46,243 nt of DNA, taken from the NCBI RefSeq assembly GCF_030693485.1, contig NZ_JAUYAN010000297.1, forward strand, positions 1 to 46,243, written 5' to 3'. Source of the stretch: Bradyrhizobium sp. (GTDB taxonomy: Bacteria; Pseudomonadota; Alphaproteobacteria; Rhizobiales; Xanthobacteraceae). Positions within the stretch are counted from its first letter, which is position 1, and each line of letters opens with the position of its first letter. The position numbers and the translations under genes are program-made. The notes under the pieces are model-generated. The model saw nothing but the letters and a program-made list of their open reading frames with translations. It was not told where the DNA came from and searched no databases. Positions 7,545-15,901 of this stretch are shown here, in pieces.

Positions 7545-8831
7545 ATGCAATCGAATACAAGCGACACCAGGCAAAAAATCCTCGACGCCGTCGATGCCGG
7601 TTTCGACGCGCAACTCGCGACCACGAGGGATTTCGTCGCCATACCCTCGACTCGCGGCGCGGAAGGGCCGTGCCAGGACATGATCGGCGATCTGCTGCGC
7701 CAGCGCGGCTACGAGGTCGACGACTGGCATATCGACGTCGAGGACCTCAAGGACCTGCGCGGCTTCGGCCCGATCGAGCATGATTTTTCCAGGGCGCGCA
7801 CCGTGGTCGGAACCTGGCGTCCCCACAGCAACGGCGGAAAGTCGCTGATCCTGCAGGGGCACTGCGACGTGGTGCCGGCCGGCCCGCTCGACATGTGGGA
7901 GACGCCGCCGTTTTCGCCGGTGATCAAGGACGGCAAGATGTATGGCCGCGGCGCCTGCGACATGAAATCCGGCACCATCGGCGCGCTCTATGCGCTCGAC
8001 GCCATCAAGGCGGCGGGCCTGAAGCCGACCGCGCGGATTCACTTTCAATCGGTGATCGAGGAAGAGAGCACCGGCGTCGGCGCGCTTTCCACCCTGCAGC
8101 GCGGCTATCGCGCCGATGCCTGTTTCATTCCCGAGCCGACCGGCGGCAAGATGGTGCGCTCGCAGGTCGGCGTGATCTGGTTTCGCCTGCGGGTGCGCGG
8201 CTTTCCCGTGCACGTGTTCGAGGCCGGCTCCGGCTCCAACGCGATCACCGCGGCCTATCATCTGATTCACGCGCTGGAAAAACTCGAGATCGCGTGGAAC
8301 GAGCGCGCCAAAGCCGATCATCATTTCAAGGCGTTGACGCATCCGATCAACTTCAATCCCGGGATCATCAAGGGCGGCGACTGGGCTTCCAGCGTGCCGG
8401 CCTGGTGCGACGTCGATTGCCGGATCGCGATCCTGCCGGGCTGGTCGGTCGCCGACTGCCAGAACGAGATTCTGGCCTGCGTTTCGGCCGCGGCGCGCGA
8501 TCACCGCTTCCTCTCCAACAACCCGCCGAGCGTGGAATGGTCCGGCTTTCTGTCGGAAGGCTATGAGTTGAAGGAATCCGCGGCAGCCGAAGCCGCCTTC
8601 GGCAAGGCGTTCAACGCGGTCTATGGCGGCGCGGTGCAGGATCTCGTGTTCACCGCGCTGACCGACACCCGGTTCTACGGGCTGAACTACAATATCCCGA
8701 GCCTGTGTTTCGGCGCGAGTGGTGCCGCGATGCACGGTTTCAACGAATATGTCGATCTCGAATCGCTGCGGAAATCGACCAAGGCCACCGCGCTGTTCAT
8801 TGCGGAATGGTGCGGCGTGGAAGCGATATAG
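7545..8831 (+). CDS. M20 family ArgE/DapE-type deacylase
   Basis: A 428-residue dizinc amidohydrolase of the M20 family, which removes acyl groups from amino-acid derivatives or cleaves short peptides in the cytoplasm. The metal-site motifs are intact: LILQGHCDVVPAG with the first His and Asp, GRGACDMKSG with the bridging Asp, and VIEEESTG with the catalytic and metal Glu pair. The later His is in FGASGAAMHGFNEY. A dimerisation (lid) domain lies between about residues 200 and 320. GGGAG lies six bases before the ATG. True substrate cannot be read from sequence; the family includes acetylornithine deacetylase and succinyl-diaminopimelate desuccinylase, but this branch is often of unknown substrate. 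Confidence 0.88.
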   Translation: MQSNTSDTRQKILDAVDAGFDAQLATTRDFVAIPSTRGAEGPCQDMIGDLLRQRGYEVDDWHIDVEDLKDLRGFGPIEHDFSRARTVVGTWRPHSNGGKSLILQGHCDVVPAGPLDMWETPPFSPVIKDGKMYGRGACDMKSGTIGALYALDAIKAAGLKPTARIHFQSVIEEESTGVGALSTLQRGYRADACFIPEPTGGKMVRSQVGVIWFRLRVRGFPVHVFEAGSGSNAITAAYHLIHALEKLEIAWNERAKADHHFKALTHPINFNPGIIKGGDWASSVPAWCDVDCRIAILPGWSVADCQNEILACVSAAARDHRFLSNNPPSVEWSGFLSEGYELKESAAAEAAFGKAFNAVYGGAVQDLVFTALTDTRFYGLNYNIPSLCFGASGAAMHGFNEYVDLESLRKSTKATALFIAEWCGVEAI

Positions 8832-8963
8832 AGGCGACCGAGCGGCTTCTTTGGCTCGCCGAAGATTGTCGGGCCAGAGCGCGTCTAGTCCACTCCGAAG
8901 GAACCGGATTGACATGCGACTCCCCGGACTGAACGGGCCAGGAGGCGTGAAATCCTGATCCCC

Positions 8964-9953
8964 CTAACGTCGCCGCTTCCTCGCCCTTTGCAGCGCTGCC
9001 GATGGCAACTCACCGAACAAGCTGCGGTAGTCGCGCGCGAAATGTCCGGGATTCTGAAAGCCGCATCTGAGCGCGATCTGGACCACAGAAGCGCTTTCAT
9101 TCGATTGCTCCAGCATTTCGCGCGCGCGGCTGAGCCGAACCCGCTTTGCAAAATCCGCCGGTGAATAACCGCGGTCCTTTCTGAACTGTCGGAACAGGCT
9201 TCGTGCGCTGACCTTGGCGACCGCCACCATTGCTTCAATGTCGACAGGTTTGTCCCAGTTGGCCTCGATGAATTCCTCGACCGCCTTTACCGCCATGGAG
9301 GAAGCCGGAAGCGGCTCGCGCAGCAGCAGATGCGTGAAATTGTGTCGGTGGCACATCAAGAACTTCATGATGATCATGCGTTCGACCTCGGCTGCGGCCA
9401 GGTCGGAGAAGAAGGCGCCGCGTTCATTGTAGTCGAGGGCAAACTGGAAGACGCGTCGGCGCAGTGCTTCCATCGCCGGTTGACGCACGTCAGTTTCGTC
9501 GAACACCAGATTTCGGCCGATATCCCGACCGACCAGGACACCGAGATAGCGCAGCAGGGCGTCGAACTCGATTCGCAGCCCGAGGTGACGCCAGCCGGAA
9601 CGGAAATCCAGCTTGAAGGGCTCCTGCGCGCGCATGACGGGAGTCGAGGAGCCCGGCGCTATCGCTCCGGACTGCTGACCTCTCGCATAACGAGCCGATC
9701 CTTCGAGGTTGAAAATCTGCCGGACGAAAGTAGCTTCGCCGAATCCGACCGACACATCGCCGGATATACCGCAATAGGAAAGTCCGAGGCTGCCGATCTG
9801 CAAATGATTGGTGTCAATCGCAAAGGTGCGATTTTGCTTTCCGACATCGAAGCTGTTGGCTCCGTAAACGGCAAACAGCCGGTCCCGCACGAACGACGGA
9901 TCGCTGGAGCGTACGACGGGAAAGTTGCTCAGAGGGGCCGAACGGCGGGACAT
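8964..9953 (-). CDS. AraC family transcriptional regulator
   Basis: A 329-residue regulator. The N-terminal two thirds is a cupin-like AraC-binding domain, including LGLRIEFDALLRYLG. The C-terminal third, from AVEEFIEANWDKPVD, holds two helix-turn-helix motifs: SARSLFRQFRKDRGYSP and then IALRCGFQNPGHFARDYRS, followed by an FGELPSA ending, the usual AraC signature. The Arg/Lys tail (RARKRRR) may add DNA contact. The ligand is unknown. It is convergent with the M20 deacylase gene and divergent from the 98-residue protein gene at 10251; the 297-bp gap upstream has no other gene that I can support. Confidence 0.88.
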   Translation of the reverse strand: MSRRSAPLSNFPVVRSSDPSFVRDRLFAVYGANSFDVGKQNRTFAIDTNHLQIGSLGLSYCGISGDVSVGFGEATFVRQIFNLEGSARYARGQQSGAIAPGSSTPVMRAQEPFKLDFRSGWRHLGLRIEFDALLRYLGVLVGRDIGRNLVFDETDVRQPAMEALRRRVFQFALDYNERGAFFSDLAAAEVERMIIMKFLMCHRHNFTHLLLREPLPASSMAVKAVEEFIEANWDKPVDIEAMVAVAKVSARSLFRQFRKDRGYSPADFAKRVRLSRAREMLEQSNESASVVQIALRCGFQNPGHFARDYRSLFGELPSAALQRARKRRR

Positions 9954-10250
9954 GATTTTCCAGGTCCGGTTGATTCGCTGTTCGGATGACTAATGCGTTG
10001 GGAACTTTGAAACTCAAACAATCGATGGTTGACGCGATGGAGCAAGTCGCCGCTCGCGATGCGCAAATCATGCCAGCATCATCCAAATTCCGCCATGCAG
10101 ATATCCGCGTTCAATCATCATTCTTGTCCAGGCTTGGCGGAATCCGGACATGCCTGTCGGCACGTGGTCTTAACCATCGCTAACTTCATTAACCTAGTTT
10201 GCCATCGAGCGCTCGCAATGGCGCACCGTTTGAAATCGACAGGCAGCCCG

Positions 10251-10547
10251 ATGGCACAAGTAATCAATTTCCAGCAATTAGGACTCCCGAGTACAGCGTC
10301 GGGAGCGCGTTCGCCGAAAAAAATCGGCGCCCGCGGAAATGAGGCGGTGTCCGGTGAGGCCTACCAGCGATTGCCCGGAAAGGAAGACCTCTTTCGCGCG
10401 GTTCTGTTGCTCGACGTTGCGGCCCAGCAGGCGGACGTGCTCGTGAAGCACATAACCGACCCGTCACGACGGAAGAATTTCGAAGCGCAGATCGCGGCAA
10501 TCCAACAGTTGCTGCAACTCGCGCGCGATCTGACCCTGAAACTCTAA
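10251..10547 (+). CDS. Hypothetical 98-residue protein
   Basis: A small cytoplasmic protein with no signal peptide or membrane segment. The N-terminal third (MAQVINFQQLGLPS) is polar. The rest is predicted to be helical with heptad-like spacing (DLFRAVLLLDVAAQQADVL, then AQIAAIQQLLQLARDL), which suggests a helical hairpin or a coiled-coil dimer. ATG 10251 was chosen; an in-frame ATG at 10218 would add 11 residues. No family was recognised. It precedes the mini chemotaxis receptor but is 219 bp away, so an operon is not indicated. Confidence 0.55.
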   Translation: MAQVINFQQLGLPSTASGARSPKKIGARGNEAVSGEAYQRLPGKEDLFRAVLLLDVAAQQADVLVKHITDPSRRKNFEAQIAAIQQLLQLARDLTLKL

Positions 10548-10765
10548 GGTCGCTGCAACACCTCCGCGCGATTTCGTCGAAACATTGAAAGCCGAGACAC
10601 CTCAACCTGGAGATTTCTGATCTCGATCGACCGAGCAAATACGGAAACCCGCGACGGGTTCCCGGCGAGCGCCCGTCCAATCCAGGCGCGCAATCGCCGC
10701 TTCGTCATCGATGCGTCTTGATCGTCATTCTCTGATCTTTCATTCCCAAATAAGAAAATAGCACC

Positions 10766-11386
10766 GTGAGCAATCCATCGTCGACCGCCAGCACCTCGTC
10801 CGGGTTGTTCGGCTTCTTCACCAACTGCCGTATCAACACCAAGATAATGATCGGCTTTGCCGTCGTGCTGGCGCTGCTGGCCGTGCTACCGGTAATGTCA
10901 TATCAAGGTTTTGTCAGGGTCTCGGAAGGCTTCGGCGCCTTCAATCAGCGCGTCAAGGTGGCCGGTGAGGCCGGTCGTGGCTTCGCGGTGGTCGCTTCCG
11001 AAGTGAAGGCGCTCGCCGAGCAGACCGCGAAGGCGACGGGTGAGATTGGCCAGCAGATCACCGGTATCCAGGCGGCAACACAGGAATCCGTCGGTGCGAT
11101 CAAGGAGATCAGCGGCACGATCGAACGGCTTTCCGAGATCTCCTCGACGATCGCGGCGGCAGTGGAAGAGCAGGGCGCGGCGACCCAGGAAATCTCCCGC
11201 AACGTGCAGCAGGCAGCCCAGGGCACCATGCAGGTGTCTTCCAATATCACCGACGTCCAGCGCGGCGCCACCGAAACCGGTTCGGCTTCCTCGCAGGTCC
11301 TGTCGGCGGCGCAAATGCTGTCCGGCGACAGCAACCGGCTCAAGACGGAAGTGGGCAAATTCCTGGCAACCGTGCGGGCCGCATAG
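10766..11386 (+). CDS. Internally deleted methyl-accepting chemotaxis protein
   Basis: A 206-residue product made of two receptor pieces. Residues 1-60 are a typical receptor N-terminus with a membrane helix ([20 protein letters not shown]). From residue 66 it jumps straight to [19 protein letters not shown], the C-terminal half of the signalling domain. Missing are the sensor domain, the second membrane helix, HAMP, the descending helix and the QTNLLALN part of the hairpin tip that contacts CheA and CheW. Family members usually have 500-700 residues. The frame is intact and begins with GTG. It is most simply a large in-frame deletion. A working receptor is unlikely, but a membrane-anchored helix bundle could still be made. 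Confidence 0.75.
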   Translation: MSNPSSTASTSSGLFGFFTNCRINTKIMIGFAVVLALLAVLPVMSYQGFVRVSEGFGAFNQRVKVAGEAGRGFAVVASEVKALAEQTAKATGEIGQQITGIQAATQESVGAIKEISGTIERLSEISSTIAAAVEEQGAATQEISRNVQQAAQGTMQVSSNITDVQRGATETGSASSQVLSAAQMLSGDSNRLKTEVGKFLATVRAA

Positions 11387-11465
11387 CGCCCGCGTCTGGT
11401 GGAGGCGATTTCCGATGTTCACTCTTCGACATTCCGGACGCCCGCTGGAAATGACACCGAAGGCT

Positions 11466-11489
11466 GAGCGCATATGTAATCATGCGCTC
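11466..11489. repeat. Perfect 8-bp inverted repeat
   Basis: GAGCGCAT and ATGCGCTC are separated by eight bases; similarity continues weakly outside. The right arm contains the ATG of the possible 36-residue protein, so a hairpin here could hide that start. It may equally be part of the surrounding repeat DNA. Confidence 0.4.
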
Positions 11490-11592
11490 GGCTCTTCACC
11501 ACTTAGCCACGATGAGGAGTATTGGCGTACTCCCGAAAGTCGCGGTTTACCGTTGCGACCAGTGCAAGTGGATCGAAACGGAAGAGGAATAG
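11482..11592 (+). CDS. Possible 36-residue CxxC microprotein
   Basis: A short frame from ATG 11482 (or ATG 11512, giving 26 residues) that ends in VYRCDQCKWIETEEE. The CxxC pair with a following acidic tail resembles half of a zinc ribbon or a rubredoxin-like knuckle. No clear ribosome-binding sequence precedes either ATG, and the first ATG lies in an inverted repeat. It could be a decayed end of a larger protein or a true microprotein; the compact ending with a clean stop makes it worth listing. Confidence is low. Confidence 0.28.
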   Translation: MRSALHHLATMRSIGVLPKVAVYRCDQCKWIETEEE

Positions 11593-11623
11593 GCGCATTA
11601 CCGGTGCCGCGCCGCACCTGCGA

Positions 11624-12349
11624 CAAATTAACCCGTCGGGTAAAATTTCGCTTTTCCCGAAACCCAAATCACCCGTATGACTCACGCCATCCTGTCCCCG
11701 GGCGAGGGGCGTTGGCCATCGTTACCGAACGCTGGGATGGGATGCGGTGGACGCGGCGGCATCGTGCGCGGGATGGGATCGCAGGGCGGGATAAACTCCG
11801 TGAGCGGCCTGGAACATGTGAACGAGCGGTGTCGATGCGTACGGCAAAAGCGTGTGGACCCGATGCCTCACTGGTAGGCGTCAAGTCTTGCGGAGGCGCT
11901 GCAGGTCCGACCGGGCCGGGGCGCCGGTTTCCGCGGGGCGACGGAGGCGACAAAGGCCAAAATTCTCCGGGGTGAGCGCGTGATAAGCCGTCAAGCCATT
12001 GCGCAGGGAATGTCGGATGTTCTCCGCTGCCCTGTATGCTCGTGTGCAGCCTTTTTCGTACGACTTCGCACACGAGACCGCAGGTGCAGCGCGCATCCGG
12101 CATTCCCTGCTCCCTCGTTGGAGGGAGAACGACAGGCAAACCTCGGGCAAATCGTGCCGCGAGAGCGCGGACGTGTATCTGGTGGTTGGAATGAATCGGA
12201 AAATAGATTCGTCGTCCCGGACAAGCGAGCATGGCGAGCGCTGATCCGGGACCCATCACGCCGCGGCGGCCGCAATTTAGCACGCTGTTGGACGGCCTTC
12301 GCTTGACAACTGCGGCCGGTGATTCTGGGTCCCGGCTCAAGGCCGGGAC
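11624..12349. repeat. Bradyrhizobium-type dispersed intergenic repeat
   Basis: Several blocks here match, from memory, a long non-coding repeat scattered through Bradyrhizobium and Rhodopseudomonas genomes: CCCGAAACCCAAATCACCCG near 11658, CGCAGGGAATGTCGG near 12001, CCGCAGGTGCAGCGC near 12079, and the GTCCCGG palindromes near 12211-12250. It closes with a perfect hairpin GTCCCGGC/GCCGGGAC at 12329-12349. Frames through it on both strands are Arg/Pro/Gly-rich and show no protein family. The stretch 11387-12387 therefore holds repeats and perhaps one microprotein, but no convincing larger gene. Confidence 0.6.
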
Positions 12350-12387
12350 GACGAGTGGAGAGGGCTGAAAAGGCATTGGCCTGCTGG

Positions 12388-13170
12388 CTACACCGGCCAC
12401 AACGCCTTCACGATCGCATCCAGCCCGTCGGTCAGCGCCGCCGGTCCCGGCTGCAGGATCAGCGGCGATTTTATTTCGACGATGCGATCATGGGCGACCG
12501 CCGGAATCTCGCTCCAGCCCGGCCGCTTCCTGATCTTGTCGGGAACCACCTTCTTGCCGCACCACGATGCCAGGATCACATCGGGCGCAGCCGCACGCAC
12601 CACGTCCGGCAAAATGATCCGGTCCCTGGCGGCCTGCTGAAACCGCAACTTCGGCAGCACGTCTTCGCCGCCGGCGATCGCGATCAGTTCCGAAACCCAG
12701 CCGATGCCGCTGATCAAGGGATCGTCCCATTCCTCGAAATAGACTTTTGGCTTTTTCGCGGGCCGGGGAGTGGACGCTATATTGGCGAGACGCTGCTCGT
12801 AGCCGGTGGCAAGCTGGCCCGCGCGCTCCGCTGCACCGACCAGCGCGCCCAAAGTGCGGATCATCGCGAGGATGCCCGCGATGTCGCGCTGGTTGAAGAC
12901 GTGGATGGCGACGCCGGCGCGGACCAGATCGGCGACGATGCCGGCCTGCAAATCCGAGAAGGCCAGCACGAGGTCGGGCTCGAGCGCCAGGATCTTCGGG
13001 ATGTCCGCCGAGATGAAGGCCGACACCCGCGGCTTCTCGCGCCTGACCCGCGGCGGCCGCACCGCATAGCCGGAGACCCCGACGATGCGGTCCTGTTCGC
13101 CGAGCAGATACAGCGTCTCCACGGTCTCTTCGGTGAGGCAGACGATCCGGCGGGGAGGGTACTGGCGCAT
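12388..13170 (-). CDS. BtuF-like helical-backbone metal or cobalamin binding protein
   Basis: A 260-residue protein of the class III periplasmic binding protein fold (BtuF/FhuD type). Visible features are the opening RRIVCLTEETVETLYLLGEQD, a GVSGYAVRPP segment, IPKILALEPDLVLAFSDLQ, the long central helix around ILAMIRTLGALVGA, and the C-terminal lobe with AAPDVILASWCGKK. BtuF-type proteins bind vitamin B12 or Fe-siderophores for an ABC importer. This copy starts at MRQYPPRR with no signal peptide, and no transporter genes are adjacent. It may therefore act in the cytoplasm or be exported differently. It is divergent from the thioesterase gene. Confidence 0.78.
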   Translation of the reverse strand: MRQYPPRRIVCLTEETVETLYLLGEQDRIVGVSGYAVRPPRVRREKPRVSAFISADIPKILALEPDLVLAFSDLQAGIVADLVRAGVAIHVFNQRDIAGILAMIRTLGALVGAAERAGQLATGYEQRLANIASTPRPAKKPKVYFEEWDDPLISGIGWVSELIAIAGGEDVLPKLRFQQAARDRIILPDVVRAAAPDVILASWCGKKVVPDKIRKRPGWSEIPAVAHDRIVEIKSPLILQPGPAALTDGLDAIVKALWPV

Positions 13171-13270
13171 GGAAAAGCATATGGCGAATTACAGTCGCGT
13201 TGTCACGGGCGCCATTACCTCTGAGGTCGTTGCCTGAATTACCTGCCTCATCCATGCTCGCAAGGAATCG

Positions 13271-13310
13271 CGTGCAAGAAACTGCAAGAAACTGCAAGAA
13301 ACTGAAAGAA
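13271..13310 (+). repeat. 10-bp tandem repeat, four units
   Basis: Four consecutive units of the type ACTGCAAGAA lie here; the first and last differ at one or two bases. The array ends two bases before the GGGAG ribosome-binding sequence of the thioesterase gene. One unit equals about one turn of DNA helix, so a change of copy number would move upstream sites by a full turn. It is also inside the divergent promoter region shared with the BtuF-like gene. Confidence 0.75.
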
Positions 13311-13321
13311 CGGGAGTGCCC

Positions 13322-13720
13322 ATGACGCTGCTCGACAAAGTGAATTCGATGAAGATGCCATTCGCGGAATTGAAGGGCGTGGTCTTCACCGAAGCTGAGA
13401 AAGACCGCGTGGTGGCGCGGATGCTGGTGCGCCCCGATCTCTGCACGCTGCATCACACGATCCACGGCGGCGCGGTGATGGCGTTCGCGGATTCGGTCGG
13501 CGCCGCCGCGACCGTGATCAACCTGCCCGAGGATGCCAAGGGCACCACCACGATCGAGAGCAAGACCAATTTCATCGGCGGCGCCAAAGAGGGAATGACT
13601 GTTATCGCGACCGCGACGCCGGTGCACCGGGGCCGCCGCACCCAGGTTTGGCAGACACGACTGGAAACCGCGGACGGCAAGTTGGTCGCCGTGGTGACTC
13701 AGACCCAGATGGTTCTATAA
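13322..13720 (+). CDS. PaaI family hotdog-fold thioesterase
   Basis: A 132-residue single hotdog domain, the normal size for acyl-CoA thioesterases of the PaaI/YbgC type. The active-site block is LHHTIHGGAVMAFADSVGA, where HGG and the following Asp (in FAD) are typical of PaaI. The sheet region IESKTNFIGGAKEGMTVIA and the closing VVTQTQMVL also match. It should hydrolyse an acyl-CoA or aryl-CoA thioester in the cytoplasm; the substrate is not visible. ATG 13322 is preferred to the in-frame GTG 13316 because GGGAG lies at the right distance from the ATG. Confidence 0.85.
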   Translation: MTLLDKVNSMKMPFAELKGVVFTEAEKDRVVARMLVRPDLCTLHHTIHGGAVMAFADSVGAAATVINLPEDAKGTTTIESKTNFIGGAKEGMTVIATATPVHRGRRTQVWQTRLETADGKLVAVVTQTQMVL

Positions 13721-13898
13721 TACCGGTTGAACTTGAGTTCATTCGTTAACAGAAAATCATGTTGGTGAACGCCTTGGTTGCGACATTCTGCCGATATTTC
13801 AGGCAGATAGCGGGCTTGAATTTCATGGTGCGATGCACAATATCTGTCGTCTAGGGATTTGACGCCTCCTCGAAGGGCTATCCAAGAGGAGTAATGAA

Positions 13899-14522
13899 AT
13901 GAGCTACGACACCATGACCCGTCCGACCGCCGCCCGTGGCAGCGTCCGGACGCTGCGCCAGCAGGAAGAGCTGCCGCTGCTGCGCGACCATCTGCTTCGG
14001 CTCGATCCAGAGAGCCGCCATGACCGCTTCCACGGCTTCATGGATGAGAGCTTCATCGAGCGCTATGCCGCCAAATGCGCCGACGACGGCACCGTCATCA
14101 TCGCCTACATCGAGGATGGCGTGGTGCGGGGCGCCGCCGAGCTGCATCCGCCAGGTCGATCGCCGGATTCCCAGCCCGAGATCGCCTTCAGCGTGGAGGC
14201 AACGGTGCGCCGGCAGGGCGTCGGCAGCATCCTGTTCAAGAAGCTGATCGCGGAGGCGCGAGCCAAGGGCTACCGCTCGCTGCGCATCACCACGGGCGCG
14301 CAGAATCAGGCGATGCGGGCGCTGGCGCACAAGTTCGGTGCAAACCTGAAGTTCCGGCACGGCGAATCCACCGGAAGTATCGATCTGGAGCCGCAGGCGC
14401 AGCCGATGCCCGCGAGGGCGGCGATCGCGACGCCGGTCGACGCCGCACGCGCCATGGCCAGCGTCAACCGCGTCTACTGGAAGATGCTGATGCGGATGTA
14501 TGGCTGGGGCCGGACCGCCTGA
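13899..14522 (+). CDS. GNAT family N-acetyltransferase
   Basis: A 207-residue GNAT fold enzyme that transfers an acyl group from acetyl-CoA. The acetyl-CoA binding motif A is clear in EIAFSVEATVRRQGVGSILF, with the loop RRQGVGS as the R/Q-x-x-G-x-G pattern. Upstream come VIIAYIEDGVVRGAAELH and after it a helix and LRITTGAQNQAMRALAHKFG (motif B). The C-terminal 50 residues, including VDAARAMASVNRVYWKMLMRMY, are outside the core domain. The acceptor is unknown. A strong GAGGAG site precedes the ATG. A hairpin at 14541-14573 lies just after the stop. Confidence 0.85.
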   Translation: MSYDTMTRPTAARGSVRTLRQQEELPLLRDHLLRLDPESRHDRFHGFMDESFIERYAAKCADDGTVIIAYIEDGVVRGAAELHPPGRSPDSQPEIAFSVEATVRRQGVGSILFKKLIAEARAKGYRSLRITTGAQNQAMRALAHKFGANLKFRHGESTGSIDLEPQAQPMPARAAIATPVDAARAMASVNRVYWKMLMRMYGWGRTA

Positions 14523-14540
14523 TAGGCCACCGACAGCAAA

Positions 14541-14573
14541 AACCCTTCGCCGATCTCTGATCTGCGAAGGGTT
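14541..14573 (-). terminator. Terminator between convergent genes, best for the minus strand
   Basis: A perfect 10-bp stem, AACCCTTCGC and GCGAAGGGTT, encloses a 13-base loop. Read leftwards it is followed by TTTTTGC, so it fits as the end of the minus-strand gene 14595-14900; rightwards it has only a weak T content. Confidence 0.65.
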
Positions 14574-14594
14574 CTTGATATCAGCAAGCGAAGG

Positions 14595-14900
14595 TCAGGT
14601 GCCGGTGCGCTTGTCGTTGCCGAATTTCCGGACGATACGGCGCTCGACCACGATCGAGCGCTGCGCGCCCTGTTCGCCGGCAATGACGCGGGTGACCGAA
14701 CGTCCCAACACCGGCCGTGCCGCCTTCTTCACCTCGGCCTGAACGGCCTCGATCGGCAGCCCCATCAGCGACGCCGCGATCTCCGCCTGTGCGTCCAGGT
14801 CGTCGGTGATGCCGACAGCGGCGAAAATCGCCTCTTCCAGCGTCGGCGGGTCGCGCCGCACGCGTCTGGTGCCGTACTTGGTATTCCAGTCTTGGCTCAT
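14595..14900 (-). CDS. Conserved hypothetical 101-residue protein
   Basis: A soluble, highly charged small protein: MSQDWNTKYGTRRVRRDPP, then an acidic helical middle (LEEAIFAAVGITDDLDAQAE, LMGLPIEAVQAEVKKAA) and a basic C-terminus (IVVERRIVRKFGNDKR). The helical middle could be a small DNA- or protein-binding bundle, but no domain is recognised. The ATG has GAGG at a good distance; the frame is open for 90 more bases upstream without a better start. A palindrome at 14944-14961 lies 44 bp upstream of the start and a terminator follows the stop, so it looks like a single-gene transcript. Confidence 0.65.
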   Translation of the reverse strand: MSQDWNTKYGTRRVRRDPPTLEEAIFAAVGITDDLDAQAEIAASLMGLPIEAVQAEVKKAARPVLGRSVTRVIAGEQGAQRSIVVERRIVRKFGNDKRTGT

Positions 14901-14943
14901 TGGGGCCTCGCATCTCGATGCCGGATACCTAAGTGCCCTTATG

Positions 14944-14961
14944 TTGCATTGCAATATGCAA
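14944..14961. promoter_or_regulatory. Perfect dyad, candidate operator
   Basis: TTGCAT and ATGCAA are separated by six bases (TGCAAT), a symmetric 18-bp site in an AT-rich patch between two minus-strand genes, upstream of 14595-14900. The spacing suits a small helix-turn-helix dimer. No -35/-10 pair could be assigned with confidence. Confidence 0.35.
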
Positions 14962-15014
14962 TTGGTATGGCAAACCAGCCATGCGTTCACAATTTCTCCA
15001 GCCTGCTCGCGCGG

Positions 15015-15701
15015 CTACGGCACTGAATCGGCCGCGCCGGCAAGATCCAGCGGCTGCTGCGGCCAGCGTTTCAGCGCGGCGCGACCGATATCGGTCAGCA
15101 CATAGATGCCGCGCTCGGCACGGTCGAACCAGCCATAGACGTTGCTCAGCAGGATTTTCGGCGCATCCGGTATCTCCGGCCTGAGGTCGCGCACCCGCCG
15201 CGGCCCCGCCGACAGCGCCGAGGCGCAGGCCAGCGCCTGCTGGCGGTAGGCCGTCATGATCGGGGCGCGGGTGCTGCCGCCGAGCGCAGGATCGCCCTTG
15301 CGCCGCCGGTGTTCGGCGACCAGCCGCGAGCGCTTCTTCGGATTGCGGCGCGGGCTGCTCTCGGGCGGCTTGACCAGCACCTCGACGTCGCCGCCAGCGG
15401 TGACCGCCAGCATGCCGAAGCCGAGCCGGCGGCACAGATTGCGGTAGCGCGCGTCGCTCTCGCGGCCCTTGCCGCGCGCCGACATCCGGGCGGCCAGCCA
15501 GACCTCGTCGGCGGCGGCGGCGCGATCGACTGCCTGCAGCACCAGTTCAAGATTGAAGGAAAGTTTCAACTCGCCGATCACCACGATCGGCGGTTCGTCG
15601 CCGCTCAGCGCCACCAGGTCGCAGCCGCCGACCTCGCCCTTGACGGTGAAGCCGAGCTTCTCGAGGAAGCGTTTAACGGGCAGATAGAGCGCGGTTTCCA
15701 A
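15015..15701 (-). CDS. DUF2161 putative PD-(D/E)XK phosphodiesterase
   Basis: A 228-residue protein of the DUF2161 family, predicted to have the PD-(D/E)XK nuclease fold. The start METALYLPVKRFLEKLGFTV is followed by GEVGGCDLVALSGDEPP and VVIGELKLSF. The Asp of CDLVAL and the E-x-K of GELK form the expected metal site. Then comes LVLQAVDRAAAADEVWLAA, a helix typical of the fold. The second half contains a basic segment (SPRRNPKKRSRL) and a winged-helix-like C-terminus with LTDIGRAALKRWP. The biological substrate is unknown; nuclease activity is inferred from the fold. Confidence 0.82.
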   Translation of the reverse strand: METALYLPVKRFLEKLGFTVKGEVGGCDLVALSGDEPPIVVIGELKLSFNLELVLQAVDRAAAADEVWLAARMSARGKGRESDARYRNLCRRLGFGMLAVTAGGDVEVLVKPPESSPRRNPKKRSRLVAEHRRRKGDPALGGSTRAPIMTAYRQQALACASALSAGPRRVRDLRPEIPDAPKILLSNVYGWFDRAERGIYVLTDIGRAALKRWPQQPLDLAGAADSVP

Positions 15702-15901
15702 GGGAACTCCAATGCGGGCGCCGGCGTCGCCTGCGCGACTCAGTGGCGCCAGTTTAGCCTGAATTGCGATTCGGGGATTTGATCAAAGGTCGTCAGAGCG
15801 CGTAGCATGGTGCCGGGACAAGACGGTTAGCGTCGGATCGGGTGCCCGCGAATCCAGGGGAGGCGCGGGTCGCGCTGCAATTCGTCGAGGCCGGAGCGGC
15901 C

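Noticed and set aside
7467..8915. 482-residue open frame on the minus strand opposite the M20 deacylase gene
   Set aside because: Composition is typical of a shadow frame, and all conserved motifs are on the plus strand.
11669..12400. 243-residue minus frame in the repeat region
   Set aside because: It is the usual false translation of the dispersed repeat (for example VVPALSRDP and MLACPGR pieces), with no protein fold.
13271..13310. CRISPR-like array
   Set aside because: Units are 10 bp with no spacers, so it is a simple tandem repeat. No CRISPR array was seen in the window.
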